From the NCBI GenBank assembly GCA_900323505.1, contig OOIN01000011.1, positions 992,001 through 1,056,000 of the forward strand: 64,000 nt of DNA, written 5' to 3'. Position 1 is the stretch's first letter; each line of letters opens with the position of its first letter. Shown piece after piece: positions 19,963-32,322 of this stretch. Made by a program: the position numbers and the translations under genes. Below the pieces are notes generated by a model that worked only from the letters and a program-made list of their open reading frames with translations, was not told where the DNA came from and did no database searches. Source of the stretch: Ustilago trichophora (lineage: Eukaryota; Basidiomycota; Ustilaginomycetes; Ustilaginales; Ustilaginaceae).

Positions 19963-22140
19963 TCACACGAGCTGCTGCCAAGCTAAAAAGTCCATCTCCT
20001 CATCCTCGGGCTCCAAGTGAATCGGTATTCCATTTTCGTCGAGCAGCAAAGCAAAGCCCGGCATACCATCTGCATCGTTTGCTCCCCTTCCTGCTGCTAT
20101 CGCCTGTTCCTCTCCTTGCCCTTGCCCTTGCTCTTGACCCTGCTGTTGCGCTTGACGAGCCTGATCACCCAACAACCCATCAAACAGGCGATGGTAGCAC
20201 TCGTACCCTGGCGTGTTGAAATGCAAGTATGGATTCTGCGAAGAAATGTGCTTCCCGCAGAGATAGCAGTAGTGCGTCTGGCAGCTTTTGCATGTCATAT
20301 GGTTGCAGCCATACGACTTTTCAATCGCGATACCGCAGGAGGGACACGGTGTCGTGTAGTCGGAGAGCCACTGCTGGGTTTGTTGCTCCTCTTCGTGTTT
20401 TCGCACCATGGTTTCGAGCGTTTTGCGGCCAAATTTTTGTTCCATCAGCGCTCGATCGGGTGAGGAGGCGGGTAGCGAGAGGTAACGTTTGATAAGCTCG
20501 AATTGGAAGGATACTGGGCAGGAGGTGGGCCCATGCCAGGAACGTGAGCACCATGCACAGAATGCAAATCCGCATGAAAGACATTCGCGGAATCGTTCCC
20601 AGTGACCCGAATTCTCATCGTTCGGCAGACGCACGACAGCCGCTTGACAACCGGAGCGAGGGCAGTATGAGACCGATGGATCGGCTTCCATCTTGGCTTT
20701 GACAGTGAGCTCGTCCAATCGTGTCAAGCGAGTGGGGCCAAGGATGACCTCGAGTTCGGCGCGTGTGACCAGACCAACGACTGCCTTCTCTTCCACTCCT
20801 GCATCGCCTTGACCATTTGGTGATTTTGCGGCGGAACGCTTGGCTTTGGCAGGAATGATGAGGTTTCCTTCTTGATCTACGAGGTTCTGCTTCTCCCTCT
20901 CGCTCCACAGTGTAACACACTCTGGGTCGGGGCATCGTTTTGCTTGTCGGTGAAAGCCATCGTCGAGCAAGCTGGAGAGATAACCAGCAAGGCATTCCGA
21001 GCAAAAGACATGACCGCAGCCGGTGAGCCTCGTGCATGCACTGCCTTTTCGTGTTTCGAGACAAATGGCGCAATCAAAGGAGGATGTGTCAAAGGTGGTG
21101 CGGCTGCAGAGGCGAGAATGGGCAAGGAGCTGGGCTGCAAGCTTAGGCGGAGCATCAGGTGAAGAGAGATGCTCTTCGAAGCGCAGGCTCACTTCCGATG
21201 ATTCCGAACCTTTTCTAGGCGCTTGCAAGAAAGGCGGAAGGTTCTCTGGAGAAGATTGTTCTTCCAACACCTCTACCCAGAGGCCTTCAGAGAGATGTGT
21301 CGCCCAAATGTAGAGCACCTCCATACCGCTCAGCTCTCGATACTGCTCGTCTAGCTTTTGCATAATCCATAATGAGGACCTGTCCTTGCGGTCAGGGTCG
21401 TCTGGTAGCCATGGCGCTGTGAGGACTTCGACTATAGGCGGCTGTTCGGCTGGGTATTTCGACGGAAGGCGCACTCTCAAAGTGATAGGCGCCAGATGTA
21501 TGATTGCCGGAAGTCGCTTCGTCGAGCGCAGACGAGATCGTTCGCACGGTGAGCTTGATCGTGATTCTTGGGAGACAGCTTTTGGGACGGATGCCGAGTG
21601 CAGGCTGAGTCGTCCAAGAGCATCGGCTGCATCTCCTTGCTGGTCTCTAGGTTTCTTGCGCGCAGTGTTTCGAGACTTTGAGTGACCATTCGATGGCACT
21701 GATCCAGGCGTGCTCGGTTCGAAGGCGTTGGCCGCTGCATTAAGATGACCGGGTTTACGCCTCTGGTTGCTGCCATTGCGCTGCTTGTTCTTCGCTTGTG
21801 CTGGCTGCTGTGGTTCTAGTGAGTCTGGCTTCAGTGGATCTGCGTCTTCACTTTGATTCTGAATGGTGACCTTCGAGGAAGACGCTTGCGCTGATTCTCC
21901 GTGGATGTCGTGTGCAAAGGTATCGACCACGATGCGGGTGGGTCTGGGCAATGTGATTGGAATACAGAACTCGATGACTGGCTCTGACTCCCTCTGTACC
22001 AGCTTGACCTTGGGCTCTGCCGGTCTGTCTTCTCCTTGGCTAGCTTCGTGGTCTTCGGGAGCGGCAAAGATCGACTCGAGAGCGACGATCTCGTCCTCCT
22101 GCCTTGCACGGCAATCTTCGAGCACGGCTTCCGCGTCCAT
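19963..22140 (-). CDS. RBR-type E3 ubiquitin ligase with RWD domain (RNF14/Itt1-like)
   Basis: 725 residues. The N-terminus has an RWD domain (CRARQEDEIVALESIF, then a Pro-rich turn IKLPSKYP-like segment LRVRLPSKYPAEQPP) split by a low-complexity insertion. RING1 starts near residue 357 (CAICLETRKGS...CGHVFCSECL). The IBR follows near 500 (YCPRSGCQAAV...CAWC). RING2 is near 597 (CPSCGIAIEKSYGCNHMTC), in which the Cys of YGCNHMTC is the expected catalytic cysteine. RBR ligases take ubiquitin onto that cysteine before substrate transfer. RNF14 relatives act in translation quality control and transcription; yeast Itt1 is linked to translation termination. The C-terminus is Gln-rich and acidic. 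It is divergent from POP5 over 415 bases. Confidence 0.93.
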   Translation of the reverse strand: MDAEAVLEDCRARQEDEIVALESIFAAPEDHEASQGEDRPAEPKVKLVQRESEPVIEFCIPITLPRPTRIVVDTFAHDIHGESAQASSSKVTIQNQSEDADPLKPDSLEPQQPAQAKNKQRNGSNQRRKPGHLNAAANAFEPSTPGSVPSNGHSKSRNTARKKPRDQQGDAADALGRLSLHSASVPKAVSQESRSSSPCERSRLRSTKRLPAIIHLAPITLRVRLPSKYPAEQPPIVEVLTAPWLPDDPDRKDRSSLWIMQKLDEQYRELSGMEVLYIWATHLSEGLWVEVLEEQSSPENLPPFLQAPRKGSESSEVSLRFEEHLSSPDAPPKLAAQLLAHSRLCSRTTFDTSSFDCAICLETRKGSACTRLTGCGHVFCSECLAGYLSSLLDDGFHRQAKRCPDPECVTLWSEREKQNLVDQEGNLIIPAKAKRSAAKSPNGQGDAGVEEKAVVGLVTRAELEVILGPTRLTRLDELTVKAKMEADPSVSYCPRSGCQAAVVRLPNDENSGHWERFRECLSCGFAFCAWCSRSWHGPTSCPVSFQFELIKRYLSLPASSPDRALMEQKFGRKTLETMVRKHEEEQQTQQWLSDYTTPCPSCGIAIEKSYGCNHMTCKSCQTHYCYLCGKHISSQNPYLHFNTPGYECYHRLFDGLLGDQARQAQQQGQEQGQGQGEEQAIAAGRGANDADGMPGFALLLDENGIPIHLEPEDEEMDFLAWQQLV

Positions 22141-22555
22141 GGTTGACAGGACGGTGATGTTACAAGCATCGAAGAGCGTGTGTGCGTCACCAGCTCTGCT
22201 GCATCGGTTGAGAAGTTACGAGAACCAGACAAACATGGAAAAGTAAATGGACGAGGTGAAATGGTGGAAGTGTGATACCAAGGTTGCCACCCGAATGGCT
22301 GAGCTGAGGAAGTGCGGAGCGGATTGATTGCCGATGTGCCAACGTTGCACGCATGGATTAAAGTTCAGTGTTTGTGGCTGCTCAGCGCTTTTGGTCGAGG
22401 TGGAGGTGATTTCTCGAGATTTTTGGCTTTTTGGCTGACTTTTCCAGAAAAAGGGTCCATCCTAGAAGAACTTTTGGTCGCACCTCTTCCATATTTCCTC
22501 ACCTTCCTTCCTCAACCAGCTCTCTCCTCAACAACAGAGACACTCGCATCTCACC
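22141..22555. promoter_or_regulatory. Shared divergent promoter region, RBR ligase / POP5
   Basis: 415 bases separate the two start codons, so both promoters must lie here or overlap the genes. The POP5 side is C/T-rich close to the ATG. No TATA box was seen. Confidence 0.5.
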
Positions 22556-23377
22556 ATGGTGCGATTCAAGACCCGTTGGCTGCTTCTCGCCATCGACGAT
22601 AAACCTCTCGCCACATCTTCACCATTTCCTTCGACCCTCGACGACTCGGCGAACGCATCCCCATCAGCAACCATCCTCTCAGCGGCACAGCAATCTCATA
22701 CCAATGGTACCAAAGCAACGCTTACAGCGCAACTCGTCACACGGCTTCTGAGAGCATCGCTGGTGTACAATTTCGGCGATGTGGCAGCAGGCGCATTCGG
22801 TGGTGTCTTGACGTGCAAGTACTACAGCACGCATACAGGCACTGCGATTGTGAGGTGCTCGCGAGATGCAGCCAGGCTGGTTTGGGCAAGCGCGACGCTG
22901 ATATCGAGTCCGGTAGAGTCGGTAGCAGATCCAACGACGGGTATGGAGGCAGCGGGCAAAGCCGCTTCATTGAGGATTAGGGTCATTCACTGCGGCGGTA
23001 CCATCAAGAAGGTCCAAAACAAGGCGATCGAATTGGATAGAAAGCTCATCATGCGTATGAGGGCCAAGCAAAAGAGGCTTGCTGCGGATCAAACACAGAA
23101 GTTGTCATCAGAAAGTAAGATGCAAAACGCAGTGGACTACGAGGATGCGGCATCGCTAGTCGCGCCAGTGATCCCCGTCGCACCTATGGACGACGACGAA
23201 GATCTAGGTGAAGCGCTCGATCCAGATGCCCCTACTGCAGACTCGCCTGCAGCAAGTACATCGACAAAACTGCAACCCGAAGAAGTTACTGCAGCATCAT
23301 CTAGCGCGAAATTCGACCCAGAGACACAAGCTCTCCTTGCACTGTCCCGCAAACAGATCAACTCTATCTCCATGTAG
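22556..23377 (+). CDS. POP5: RNase P / RNase MRP subunit Pop5
   Basis: 273 residues. The N-terminal MVRFKTRWLLLAI is the signature start of Pop5/Rpp14 proteins. Further conserved parts are LLRASLVYNFGDVAAGAF, TGTAIVRCSRDAARLVWASATL and LRIRVIHCGGTIKKVQ, ending in a basic helix (MRMRAKQKRL). Pop5 is a protein core subunit of RNase P, which removes tRNA 5' leaders, and of RNase MRP, which processes rRNA. Compared with the animal protein it has a Ser/Thr-rich insertion after the first strand and an acidic, low-complexity C-terminal tail of about 85 residues. It lies 200 bases from a tRNA-Asp gene. Confidence 0.93.
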   Translation: MVRFKTRWLLLAIDDKPLATSSPFPSTLDDSANASPSATILSAAQQSHTNGTKATLTAQLVTRLLRASLVYNFGDVAAGAFGGVLTCKYYSTHTGTAIVRCSRDAARLVWASATLISSPVESVADPTTGMEAAGKAASLRIRVIHCGGTIKKVQNKAIELDRKLIMRMRAKQKRLAADQTQKLSSESKMQNAVDYEDAASLVAPVIPVAPMDDDEDLGEALDPDAPTADSPAASTSTKLQPEEVTAASSSAKFDPETQALLALSRKQINSISM

Positions 23378-23577
23378 CTCCCGCCTGTCACAGGATCATT
23401 CCCAATCATTCCCTCCCGTTGTATTCTCGATACATTGCAATATACCCAGCATTTTTGCCAGTCTCATCATGTCAATTTCCTCCGACATTCTGAAGATGCT
23501 TCGGTGTCAAACGAAGCAAAAGTATTGGCCTATGCTCTACCACGAAGAAAAAAGGAGCCCAAGAAAAAAGAATGATC

Positions 23578-23680
23578 CTCCGAATCCGGGAATTGAACCC
23601 GGGTCTGCGCCGTATTCTGCGCGGAGAACGCTGGTCAATCGAATGACAAGGCGCCGTCATAGCCACTAAACTAATTCGGA
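23578..23680 (-). tRNA. tRNA-Asp(GTC) with 31-nt intron, copy 3
   Basis: Same mature sequence as copies 1, 2 and 4. The anticodon is the complement of 23647-23645 and the intron spans 23643-23613. The flanks match copy 4 beyond the gene: ATGAAGCGA directly upstream and GATCATTCTTTTTT directly downstream on the transcribed strand, the latter being the Pol III terminator. Confidence 0.95.
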
Positions 23681-23898
23681 TCGCTTCATATGTACCCGAG
23701 CTGACATTGCGTATATATCAAGTTCTTGACCCACGTTCACACTCATCATACAACTTTTCACCAACCGTGGTAGGTGCAGCCTGCAGTCGTCATGATCTTT
23801 ACAGGCAGTCAGTTGACAGAAAAAAAATGAGCGTTCGATTCAGATATGCGGGCAATACAAAGGATACTTTTAGATTAAAGATAGGGGGAGGAGGACGC

Positions 23899-26800
23899 CT
23901 ACTCGGCATCAGTAAAGAAGCTTGCCAGCCTCCTTCCAGCCATTTGGAGGAAGCTCTGTCTCTCCCTTGCGTTAGCGACCAGACTCGGCGGAAGCGAGAG
24001 GTAGCCGATCTTGTCCTCCACCACGGGAAGCAGCGACTCGGCCAGACCTTGCATCAGATTGTTATGATCAAAGTGAGATCCCGCCCCGGTGAAGAGCGGG
24101 GCAGGGGAGCCTCGCGCACCGGCAATCGAAGTGGTGGTGCTGGCGCGGTCCATGTTGAGGTTGCGGAAAAACTCGATATGGCGGATGAGCAGGACGAGGA
24201 CGAGTTCGACAGCGTCCAACTTGGAGGTCGACGAGGCGCGAAGAGTGGTTTTGCGGATTCTCAGCTGGCGGAGGGCGACGGAGCGGCGTTGAGCGGGGGA
24301 AAGCTCGCCAGCGGTGATTTCGCCGAGCGCATCGCGTGCGATTTCGTCCAGCTCGTCCTGTCGAACGGAGTCGACATTCTCGAGAAGCGTCTCGATGTTC
24401 TCCAGGCCCTGAAGCTCTTTTGCTACACTGTCAGTGTAGTCGTCGAGTGCTGCGACGAGACTGCCGATGCTGGGCACGGTAGAAGCTGCTGCATTTGCAC
24501 GATGCGAACGAAGGAATCCAGCTCGCGAGGAATCGCCATCCGCGCCGTCGTCGCCGGCACCGTAGGGAGTGCGCGATCGCTCCCGGTTGGCCGCCAGCGA
24601 CGGAATCAATACCGGTCGAATCCTGGCAGCATTGCTGCCTCGAGCATCACTCGCTGCCTCGAGGTACGACAGCAGCGTCATCTGTAACCTCACGACCATA
24701 GCACCAACCTTGGCGCTGAACGCATTCTCTTCCTCAATCCCAGCGTTGCCGCCATTGGGCGCTTCGCTCGAAGCACGCAGCGCACGCAGCGATGCGGTGG
24801 CCATGCGTGACTCTTCGCGCTCCGCCTCGTTGTACGGCACCACGCGCGATCGCCACGAGGTGGTATGCAGATAGACAGCGGCAAATGCGACGATGGCCGC
24901 GTGGAAGGGTGCAAGCGGGCTAGGCGCCTGCTGGGCATCGTCGTCGAGCGAGGGCATGATCAGGACAAAGATGGCCACCACGAGGTGAGCTTGTCCGAGC
25001 TGGGCAAAGGAGCAGAACTCTTGCAGCGGTGCACGAAGCACGGTCAGCAATGCGTCTCGGTGCGCAGTCAACAAGGCCAAGGCGTGGCGAGGGGCAGCCG
25101 ACGCCGACGTGGGAGCCAGCGCCTTGGAGATCCCGAATGCACCCTGACTCGAAGCTCCACCGAGCGAAAGAGCCGATGCAGCGGAAGTGCTGGCAAGAAT
25201 GCTGGTGGTGAGCTGAAGCACGGGCGTGAGCAGTGCGTTGTATCGCTCGGTAGCGGCGGGCAAGAAGCTGTCCAAGTCGACAAACTCCTGATCCTGATCC
25301 GGTCTTGCAGCAAGGTAGTCCGACTGTGCAAGCACGTCAAAGATCTTGGCGTTGAGCAACCTCTCTGCGCCGTCGCGCGTCTGTGCCATCCGATTGAAGA
25401 ACGCCAGGCGGGCTTCGTAGACGTAGATGGCGTTCAGACTGGCAGGATCCGGTCGAAGTGTCTCTTGCAGCGCCAAGTCAGAGTCTCGCAAGGCAGTGAC
25501 GAAGCTCTTGATGTAGCCCTTGCGGTCAAGCAGGTCGAGGCATCTCGAGCCACCACGACGAGACGAAGAGCTGGACGACGGGGGAGCATCCAGAGCGCAC
25601 AGCTTGTCGAGCAGCGTGAAGGCGATCGTCTTGGACAGGTCGCTAGCATCTAGTGCATCACGACCGAGAACCTCCATCAGACGTTCGGCGTGCGACAGCA
25701 ACAGAGTGCGCGTTCGGGCTTCCAGGCTGGTCGTCTGCGTGCGGCCGCCGAAGATGTTGGTGGTCGTAGTCGAGACGCCGCCGACCGACATGGTCTCATC
25801 CAAGTCGGTAGCAATGATGGAAGCTCCGTCGTTGGCACCGGCTTCACCACTGGCATCAGCGCCGCTTCCAGACTTGACAAGCTGCAAGAAGTTGATGAGC
25901 GCCGAGTAGAGGTTACCTCGAGCCAGAGTGGTGGTCTCGAGCCTGAGCACCGAGTCGATAAGTGCACGCAGCGTGGTCAGGAGTCTGTCGACAGGAAGAG
26001 CATCCACAGTCTCGAGGTCGAGCGCACCGGTGGTCAATTCGACACGGTGCTGTCGCAGCGAAGTGAGCAGCGAGAGCACGGCTCCGGCAACGAGGTCGGC
26101 TGAAGGTACATCGAGGCCGCCAGCATCCGTCGAAGGCGTCGCGATACGGGGGAGCAGCTCAGACAGGCAGTCAAACATGAGGCCCGATCGCACTTCGGTG
26201 CGCAACAACCCGGCAGCTCGTGCCAGAACCATGTCGAGTGTGTGTCGCCAGGCCTGCAACACCCTTCTGCGCGAGAAAGCAACCGCCTTTTTGGCATTCT
26301 GAGCGGAAGCCCACTGCAGCACGAATGCAGCTTGCTCCAAGAAGGGGTTCGCTTGACCGGCATCGCGAAGGCTGCCCTTCTGCTGAAGGATCGTCTTCTC
26401 ACGCACAAGGATGGCGAGCACCGCGCCGAGGTCGTAGAGGCGCGGTCCGACGGCAGCATCCGGTCGCTTGGCGAGGTCGAGCTGCTCTGGAGTAATGACA
26501 CTAATGTTCTGGCCCAAAGCCTCACGGTCGTCGTACCATTCAAAGTCAAGGCTCTGCAGGATCTCGAGGAAGCGGACGCCGCCAAAGGTGCGCACCTCGG
26601 CACCACCAGCACCAAGTCGGAAATCGCGTTCGGTGCCGAGCAAGATATCGTCCTCCTCTGCGCTGTCGTCTGCATCGATGCCGTTGCCTCCGCCGACGGT
26701 GGCATTAGAACCGAACAGTGCAGCAACGACACGCGCTGCTCGCGACTGCATGCCAGCGTTGAGAAGCGAGTGCAGCTCCAGCGCAGTAAGCTCGAGTAGC

Positions 26801-29800
26801 GAGGCACGCATGCGCAGCGAAGCGGTGACACGATCGACAGTGGTCTCGATGGCCTGACCGTCGGCAAACTGAACGAGACCGAGTGCAGCCGAGCTTGCGG
26901 TCAAGGTAGCGCGCTCAGCAGGCACCAGAGAGAGGCTGCGGAGCTGCTGGACGACAAAGTCCTCCTTGGTGCGCAGGTATCGAAGCGTAGCTGCGCTGGT
27001 GAAGGGATGTGTGCAGAGACGCAAGATGAGCGCGTGGCACTTTTCAGCAAAGCCTGGGGATCGCTCGGCGAGGCCGAGGAACGAAGCGCTGTCGCTGTCC
27101 GACTCGGGACGCAGGAGCGCGAGGATGGCGTGGATGGCGCTCGGAGCAGCGGTTTGCGCATCCGGGTCGATAATGACTTGCTCCTCAGGGCGCACAGCTC
27201 GTAGGTCGTAGCCGAGCAAGAGGTGGGCGACGTTGGGTGCGGGTTGGTTGAGCTCGGTTCCGGCAAGCAAAAGGTTGATGATGGCAATCTGAATGGCCTC
27301 AACTGCGTCGCCATATGACGAACCAGTAGTGCCGTCCAGTCTGCCGTTGTTAGCTTGCAAATCCGCGTCCTCGTCGTCCTCGGCGCCAGCAACTCCAGCG
27401 AGCGCATTCAAGGTCTCCAGCACTTTAGCGCTGCCGGCATCGCCAGAGGATTCAGCCTCTAATCGGCCAACGTAGCCTGCTTTGACACGTCCTGCCTCGT
27501 CGCTCATCTCGAGCAAGCCGACAAGACGGTTCATCTTGCGACGGTAGCCCATTTCGCCAAAACGATCCACAGCGCTGAACGCAGCAGTGCGGGCGATGAG
27601 GCCAAGTAGACGGACCGAAAGCAGCGCTACATCATCGCGAACACAGTTGATGAGCAGCGCAATCTGCACCACAGACTCGTGTGCGTGCAGCAGCTGGATG
27701 TCGAAGCTACTGTAGGATCCCGAGTTGCCAACGCGGGCTGAAACGTCGAAAGGCAGCTGGACACCGCTGAGGGTCGTGTCGACAAGCGTGGGGATGAGCA
27801 CCTGAACAAAGAGGTCTTGGTATCGAAGCACGCGGTCGAGGATGCTGAGAACGTGTCGGACCGAGGTACCGTAGAAGAACGTGCTGGCGCGGTTCTGGTT
27901 GATGGCCTCAAAGGCAGCAAGGCCTGAGCCAGGAACGAGGATACCGAGCATCTCGCCGACCATCTTGGAACCAGTGAGGATGCGGCGCATGAGGAAGAAA
28001 CCAGGATGCGATGCCAGCTGCGTGAGCAAGGCCGGGTCGGAGACAGCGTCGGCGCCCTCACTGCTGCGGAGGAGCGCGGCGAGGTCGTAAGAGCGAAGCG
28101 AGCGTTCCACGAAATCGAGACAGGATGCAACGACACGCCACTGCTCAGCTGGCTCGACATAATCACGGGTGCGTGCCTTGAGGAAGACTTGGTCGATGAC
28201 AAAGTTGACGTAAGGCTCGACGGATCGGAACTGCCTACGCTGGCCTGGATGGTACTGGTTTGATGGCTGTGTTTGCGACTGGATCTGCTGCTGCGTCTGC
28301 TGGTCGTAGGCAACGATGGTGCTGAAGGGGTTGGCGCCAGCTGCCGAGGCCGAGGCAGCGTCGGTGAGGGCGTTGGAACCAGCTGCGAGTGCGTCAGAAG
28401 GAAGTTGGACAAGCGCCTTGAGGAAGTTGACAAAGCTGGTGGAGCCAGGGAAGGTGCGCAGGGGCACCTCGAAATTCTCGAGCTCGTACACAACACCCTT
28501 GGACGTGAGCGGCTTGAAGGCTGGTCCAAAGGAAGCCGATGTGGGCGAATTGCCGTTGAGACGGGACTTGGCGGCAGCGTCGTCGGATGGCAGCAGACCA
28601 CACTCGTCGAAGCGGTCCCAGAGCTGCGATGCGATCGCTGAGAAGCGGGCTCGAGCGGCAGGACTGCCGGATGAGTGTTGCAAGAAGGCCGAAAGCGCAT
28701 CGAGGATGCTCGCCTTGAGCTCGACGGGAACCGGGCAGGTGAGCAGCGAGAAGAGCTTGTCGAGGGCGTTGTACGATGAGTTCTGGAGCAAAGCATCTCG
28801 AGCAGGGTGCGAGAAGTAGATCACGTTGCGGAAGAGACGAATGAACCCGATGAGCAACGTTTCCTCGTTCTTGGGCATGGCGAGCGTCTGGTAGCTGGAG
28901 GCGTGGAACGAGGACGAGTTGACGGCCTGATGGAAGGTGTCGATGTAGTAGCTGATCCATTCGAAGAAGCGGCTCCATGAGACAAGGCGGCCTTCACCGG
29001 CAGCACCGTTCTGACCGCTCTCCTGGTCGAGCAGAGCATAAGCCTGACTGGCGCTGGAAGGGCCCGATGACATGGCGGCAAGCATGTTGAGCAGCGCGCG
29101 CTGGTGACCTGGCTCGCGCACGTCGATGGCCCAAGCAAGGAAGCGCGTGGTGCGATTGTCGGGTCCCACCCAAAAAGGCAGACCAGCTTCAGGTCGGCCA
29201 CGGCAGAGGAGGGCGATCAAGTCGAAAAGCGCCTCGATGTCGTACCGGCGCTCTGGTGGTGCCGGACCGCCTGCTCGTGCATTGACGCCTCTGGAGATAG
29301 CGAATGCAGCATCCTCCTCAGAGCGCTGGATGCGTCGGAGCATGGGCAGCATGACCGAAGTGGTACCCACGGCAAGGTTGTGGATCTGCTGCACCACGTA
29401 CTCGCGGAATTCGGCATCGACCTCGTCGTCCCAAGCGGCATGGTCGACGATTTCGCCAGCGGCCGCATCCGCCTCAGCAGCTATAGCTTCTTCCTCCTCG
29501 CCAAAGAGCGCATCGATGGTCTTTTGTCGGAAAGCCAGGATGCGCACGACAAGGAAGATGAAGGCGCCGCCGGTAGGGCCGTCGGCATTGTTCGCTGCCT
29601 TTGAGTCCTTGGAGAGCGATGAACCGGTGATGGACTGGAGCACGAGGTCTTGGATCTGCTCCTCGGAAATGGAAAGCTGATTGCGGTAGGTGGGATTCCG
29701 CGAGAAGGCTTCGACGAGGAAGATGGACCATTGCAGAGCGACGGCACTGTTGAGTTGGCCAAGCGCCCACTTCTTGCGCGTGATCTCCGCATGCGTGGAT

Positions 29801-31003
29801 GTGATGAAGGATTCGTCGTCCAGCAGCGCCTCGACGGTCTTGCGGAGAGTGCTCCGGCTGGCTCGGTCCGCCATGGCAGCCCGTGCATCAGGAGTAGCAT
29901 CGATGGCACCAAGTAGCGCAGTGAGGATGTAAATAGTCATCTCGTCGTAGGTCTCAGCAGAGACAGCGGCGAGCCAGCGGAGGATGGCCGAAATATTGGA
30001 TGGTGTGAGAAGGGACGAGATCGAGAGAAGGTAGAGCAAGTGACCGAGCTCGCGTCGCTCTTCGCGCAGCCAGCCGAGACGGTCGAGCTGAATCTCGTCG
30101 CTGAGCCTGCCGTTGATGGCGGTGGATGTGGATGCGGGTTGTGATGCCGACTGGCTGGTGCCAAGACCGAGGAAGTTGGAGGTCTGCGTCTGGATGCCTT
30201 GATTGGTTGTGTTGGGGTTGGGCGATTCGAGAGAAGCCTTGACGCGCGCTGCCGACTGTTTTGCGTTGTCGATCTCTACGAGGATCCTTTCGGCAAGCGT
30301 GACTTTGCGTGTCGAAGTGGAGGAGTCAACGGAGGTTTCGATGGAAACGAGAGACTCGACAAGCTGTTCCATCTTCATTCCCATACGTTGTGCCTCAACG
30401 TCTTGCTCGAAGGGCATGGTGAGAGCATTGCGGAGAAGCTCTTTGAGGCAGGCGAGAAGGGCAAGACGTTCGCGGTGGTACAAGATGCAGGCAACTTCGA
30501 CGGCGGGACGGCCCCACTTGGCACGGCCTGCAAGACCCTGTTGAAGCAAAGAAGCCGCAAAGTGCTCCGAGACTGCAAGTTCGCGTGCGAGCAAGAGCGA
30601 CTGTTGTGCGAAGTCTGGGTTGAGGTTCTGTGTGTTGCCGTTGATAGTAATCTTGCCTGCGGAGTATGGACAATGTGATGAAGGTCAGCATTTGTTGCAG
30701 TCACAAGCTTGAATCTATGCTCAGGGCGCAACCTGCCGGTTCCATTCTGGGAGGCTGCTGAAGGTGCTTACCTGACTCGATCTCTTTGCGCTCGACCTCA
30801 GACTGCGGACGGACCTTGCCGAGGTCTGCCAGGTCGGAACGATTCCTATCGATGGTGACAAACCAGTCATTGGATCTCGAGAGGCGCACAGGGTTGGAAG
30901 CAGCCTCATTGATGATGCGGTGAAGGCGCTCGAAGCGTGCGGGCTCGAAGACGGCGACACCGCCTGCGCCGCTCGAAGTGGAGGCCGATGGAAGTGCAGG
31001 CAT
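23899..31003 (-). CDS. NUP192: Inner-ring nucleoporin Nup192 (Nup205 family)
   Basis: Two exons: 31003-30772 (77 codons plus one base) and 30656-23899. The intron has donor GTAAGC and acceptor CCGCAG. The joined product has 2329 residues. Its very large, almost all alpha-helical Leu/Ala-rich sequence without low-complexity FG repeats fits the Nup192/Nup205/Nup188 solenoid scaffold of the nuclear pore inner ring. The N-terminus (FERLHRIINEA...), the long early helical stretch with AKWGRPAVEVACILYHRERLALL, and RLGWLREERRELGHLLYLLS are typical of the family. It is somewhat longer than the usual 1700-2100 residues, with insertions rich in Ala/Ser. It should bind Nic96 and Nup53-type partners. This is the largest gene in the window. 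Confidence 0.9.
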
Positions 31004-32140
31004 GGTGGCGCTGTTGGTGGCTGAGAAACACGGAAGGTTGATGATATCGAGGTTGTATAATCCTAGATCAGAAGTTCCTGTGTATCTTTCAGAGGTTCGC
31101 AGCCCTTTGGTAAGCCTATGAAGGGTTGAGAAGACGAAGGTAGGAAGAGCTCAGACGAGCATTCCCATCCGGAGCCAGCGCGAAGAGTTGGAGAGACGAT
31201 TGGGCGTGGATGTAAGGTAGTCGGCTGATGAGATGTAGTGGTCTGCGGCTGTTGTTGATGGATGGAAAGTGGATGTATGACGGACAACAACGCCGAGGAG
31301 GTAACAATGATGATGGTGTAACCAACAAGAAGAAGTTGGACGATTTGGATGATGATCCCAGCGTTGGTTCCGCGGTCGCGAAAAAGTTGGAATTGCAGAG
31401 CGGCACAACAGCCCAAACGCTTTCTTTTTTTGGCGCGTGTGATCGATCAATGCACAGATCGGCAGTCACTGAACCACCCCGATTCCAGCTTCAATTTCGC
31501 TTCATTTTCAACCCTCTTTTTCATCGTCCTTTTTTTTTTTCTTTTTTTCTTTTTTTTTTTTTTGGGCTGCTCAAAATCCCTAAATCAGAGAGCCACCCTT
31601 CGAAACTTCTTCATTTGGTGGCTCACGGATGTCGATTGCGGCAATCTGTACTGACTGTATCTTGGCTTTTGTCATTGTGGCGGCGATTTGTTTCCACAAA
31701 ACGCCGCAGCATACTTCATGTGACCACTGCAAAGCCCATGCAGCCCCACGCCTCCCCTCGAATCCCACGACCACCGCTATTCTTGTGCCGATTAGGTTCA
31801 TCGGTGCTTCAAATAGCAGTGATGGCGTGAACAAGACCCTCAAGACCGTGCCGATGATCGATTTCGACAATGCCAATTCAAGCTTTGTTGCGACTTTTTG
31901 GCGCCACCAAGGTGGCAAGATAGGACACCGTGTCTGAATAAGAAGACCGGCGAGGCTGTGCTTCATGTCTGCGATACGAGGTAACACACGCCCACTTGCA
32001 GGCGCTGAACCCACCATACACACATCACCAACAACGATCCCTGAAGCTAGCGACGTGAACACTCTTTCCACGATACACTTCATATGATGCCTGCAATCGC
32101 TCTCTTTGTGTTAGGCCTCTGGGCGACAAAAAAAAAGTAG

Positions 32141-32166
32141 CAACGATGCATGACAACGATGCATGA
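32141..32166 (+). repeat. 13-bp perfect tandem duplication with ATGCAT palindrome
   Basis: CAACGATGCATGA occurs twice head to tail, about 160-180 bases before the TATA box of the endoglucanase gene. Each unit contains the palindrome ATGCAT, so it could be a paired regulator site. Confidence 0.8.
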
Positions 32167-32322
32167 TGATCGAGAAGCGAGTCGGATCAGGTGGCAACTA
32201 GCTGATTTCCGCATCTCTCGTCTCTACGAGCCTTCTATCGGCACAATGAAGACGGCCTCACACTCGGATGTATGAAGGAGCAGGGAGCTTAGGGGTGGTC
32301 CTTCAAGCTCCCCACGCAAACT

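Noticed and set aside
23378..23577. tRNA next to POP5, and tRNA next to USB1, as a functional RNA-processing linkage
   Set aside because: Only two neighbour pairs and no shared regulation; most likely coincidence.
27627..28796. 389-codon open frame overlapping NUP192 on the same strand in another frame
   Set aside because: Ser/Arg/Thr-rich sequence typical of a shifted frame within a GC-rich gene; NUP192 explains the region.
31580..32083. 167-codon minus-strand frame upstream of the endoglucanase gene
   Set aside because: No family resemblance, and overlapping open frames on the opposite strand make chance likely.
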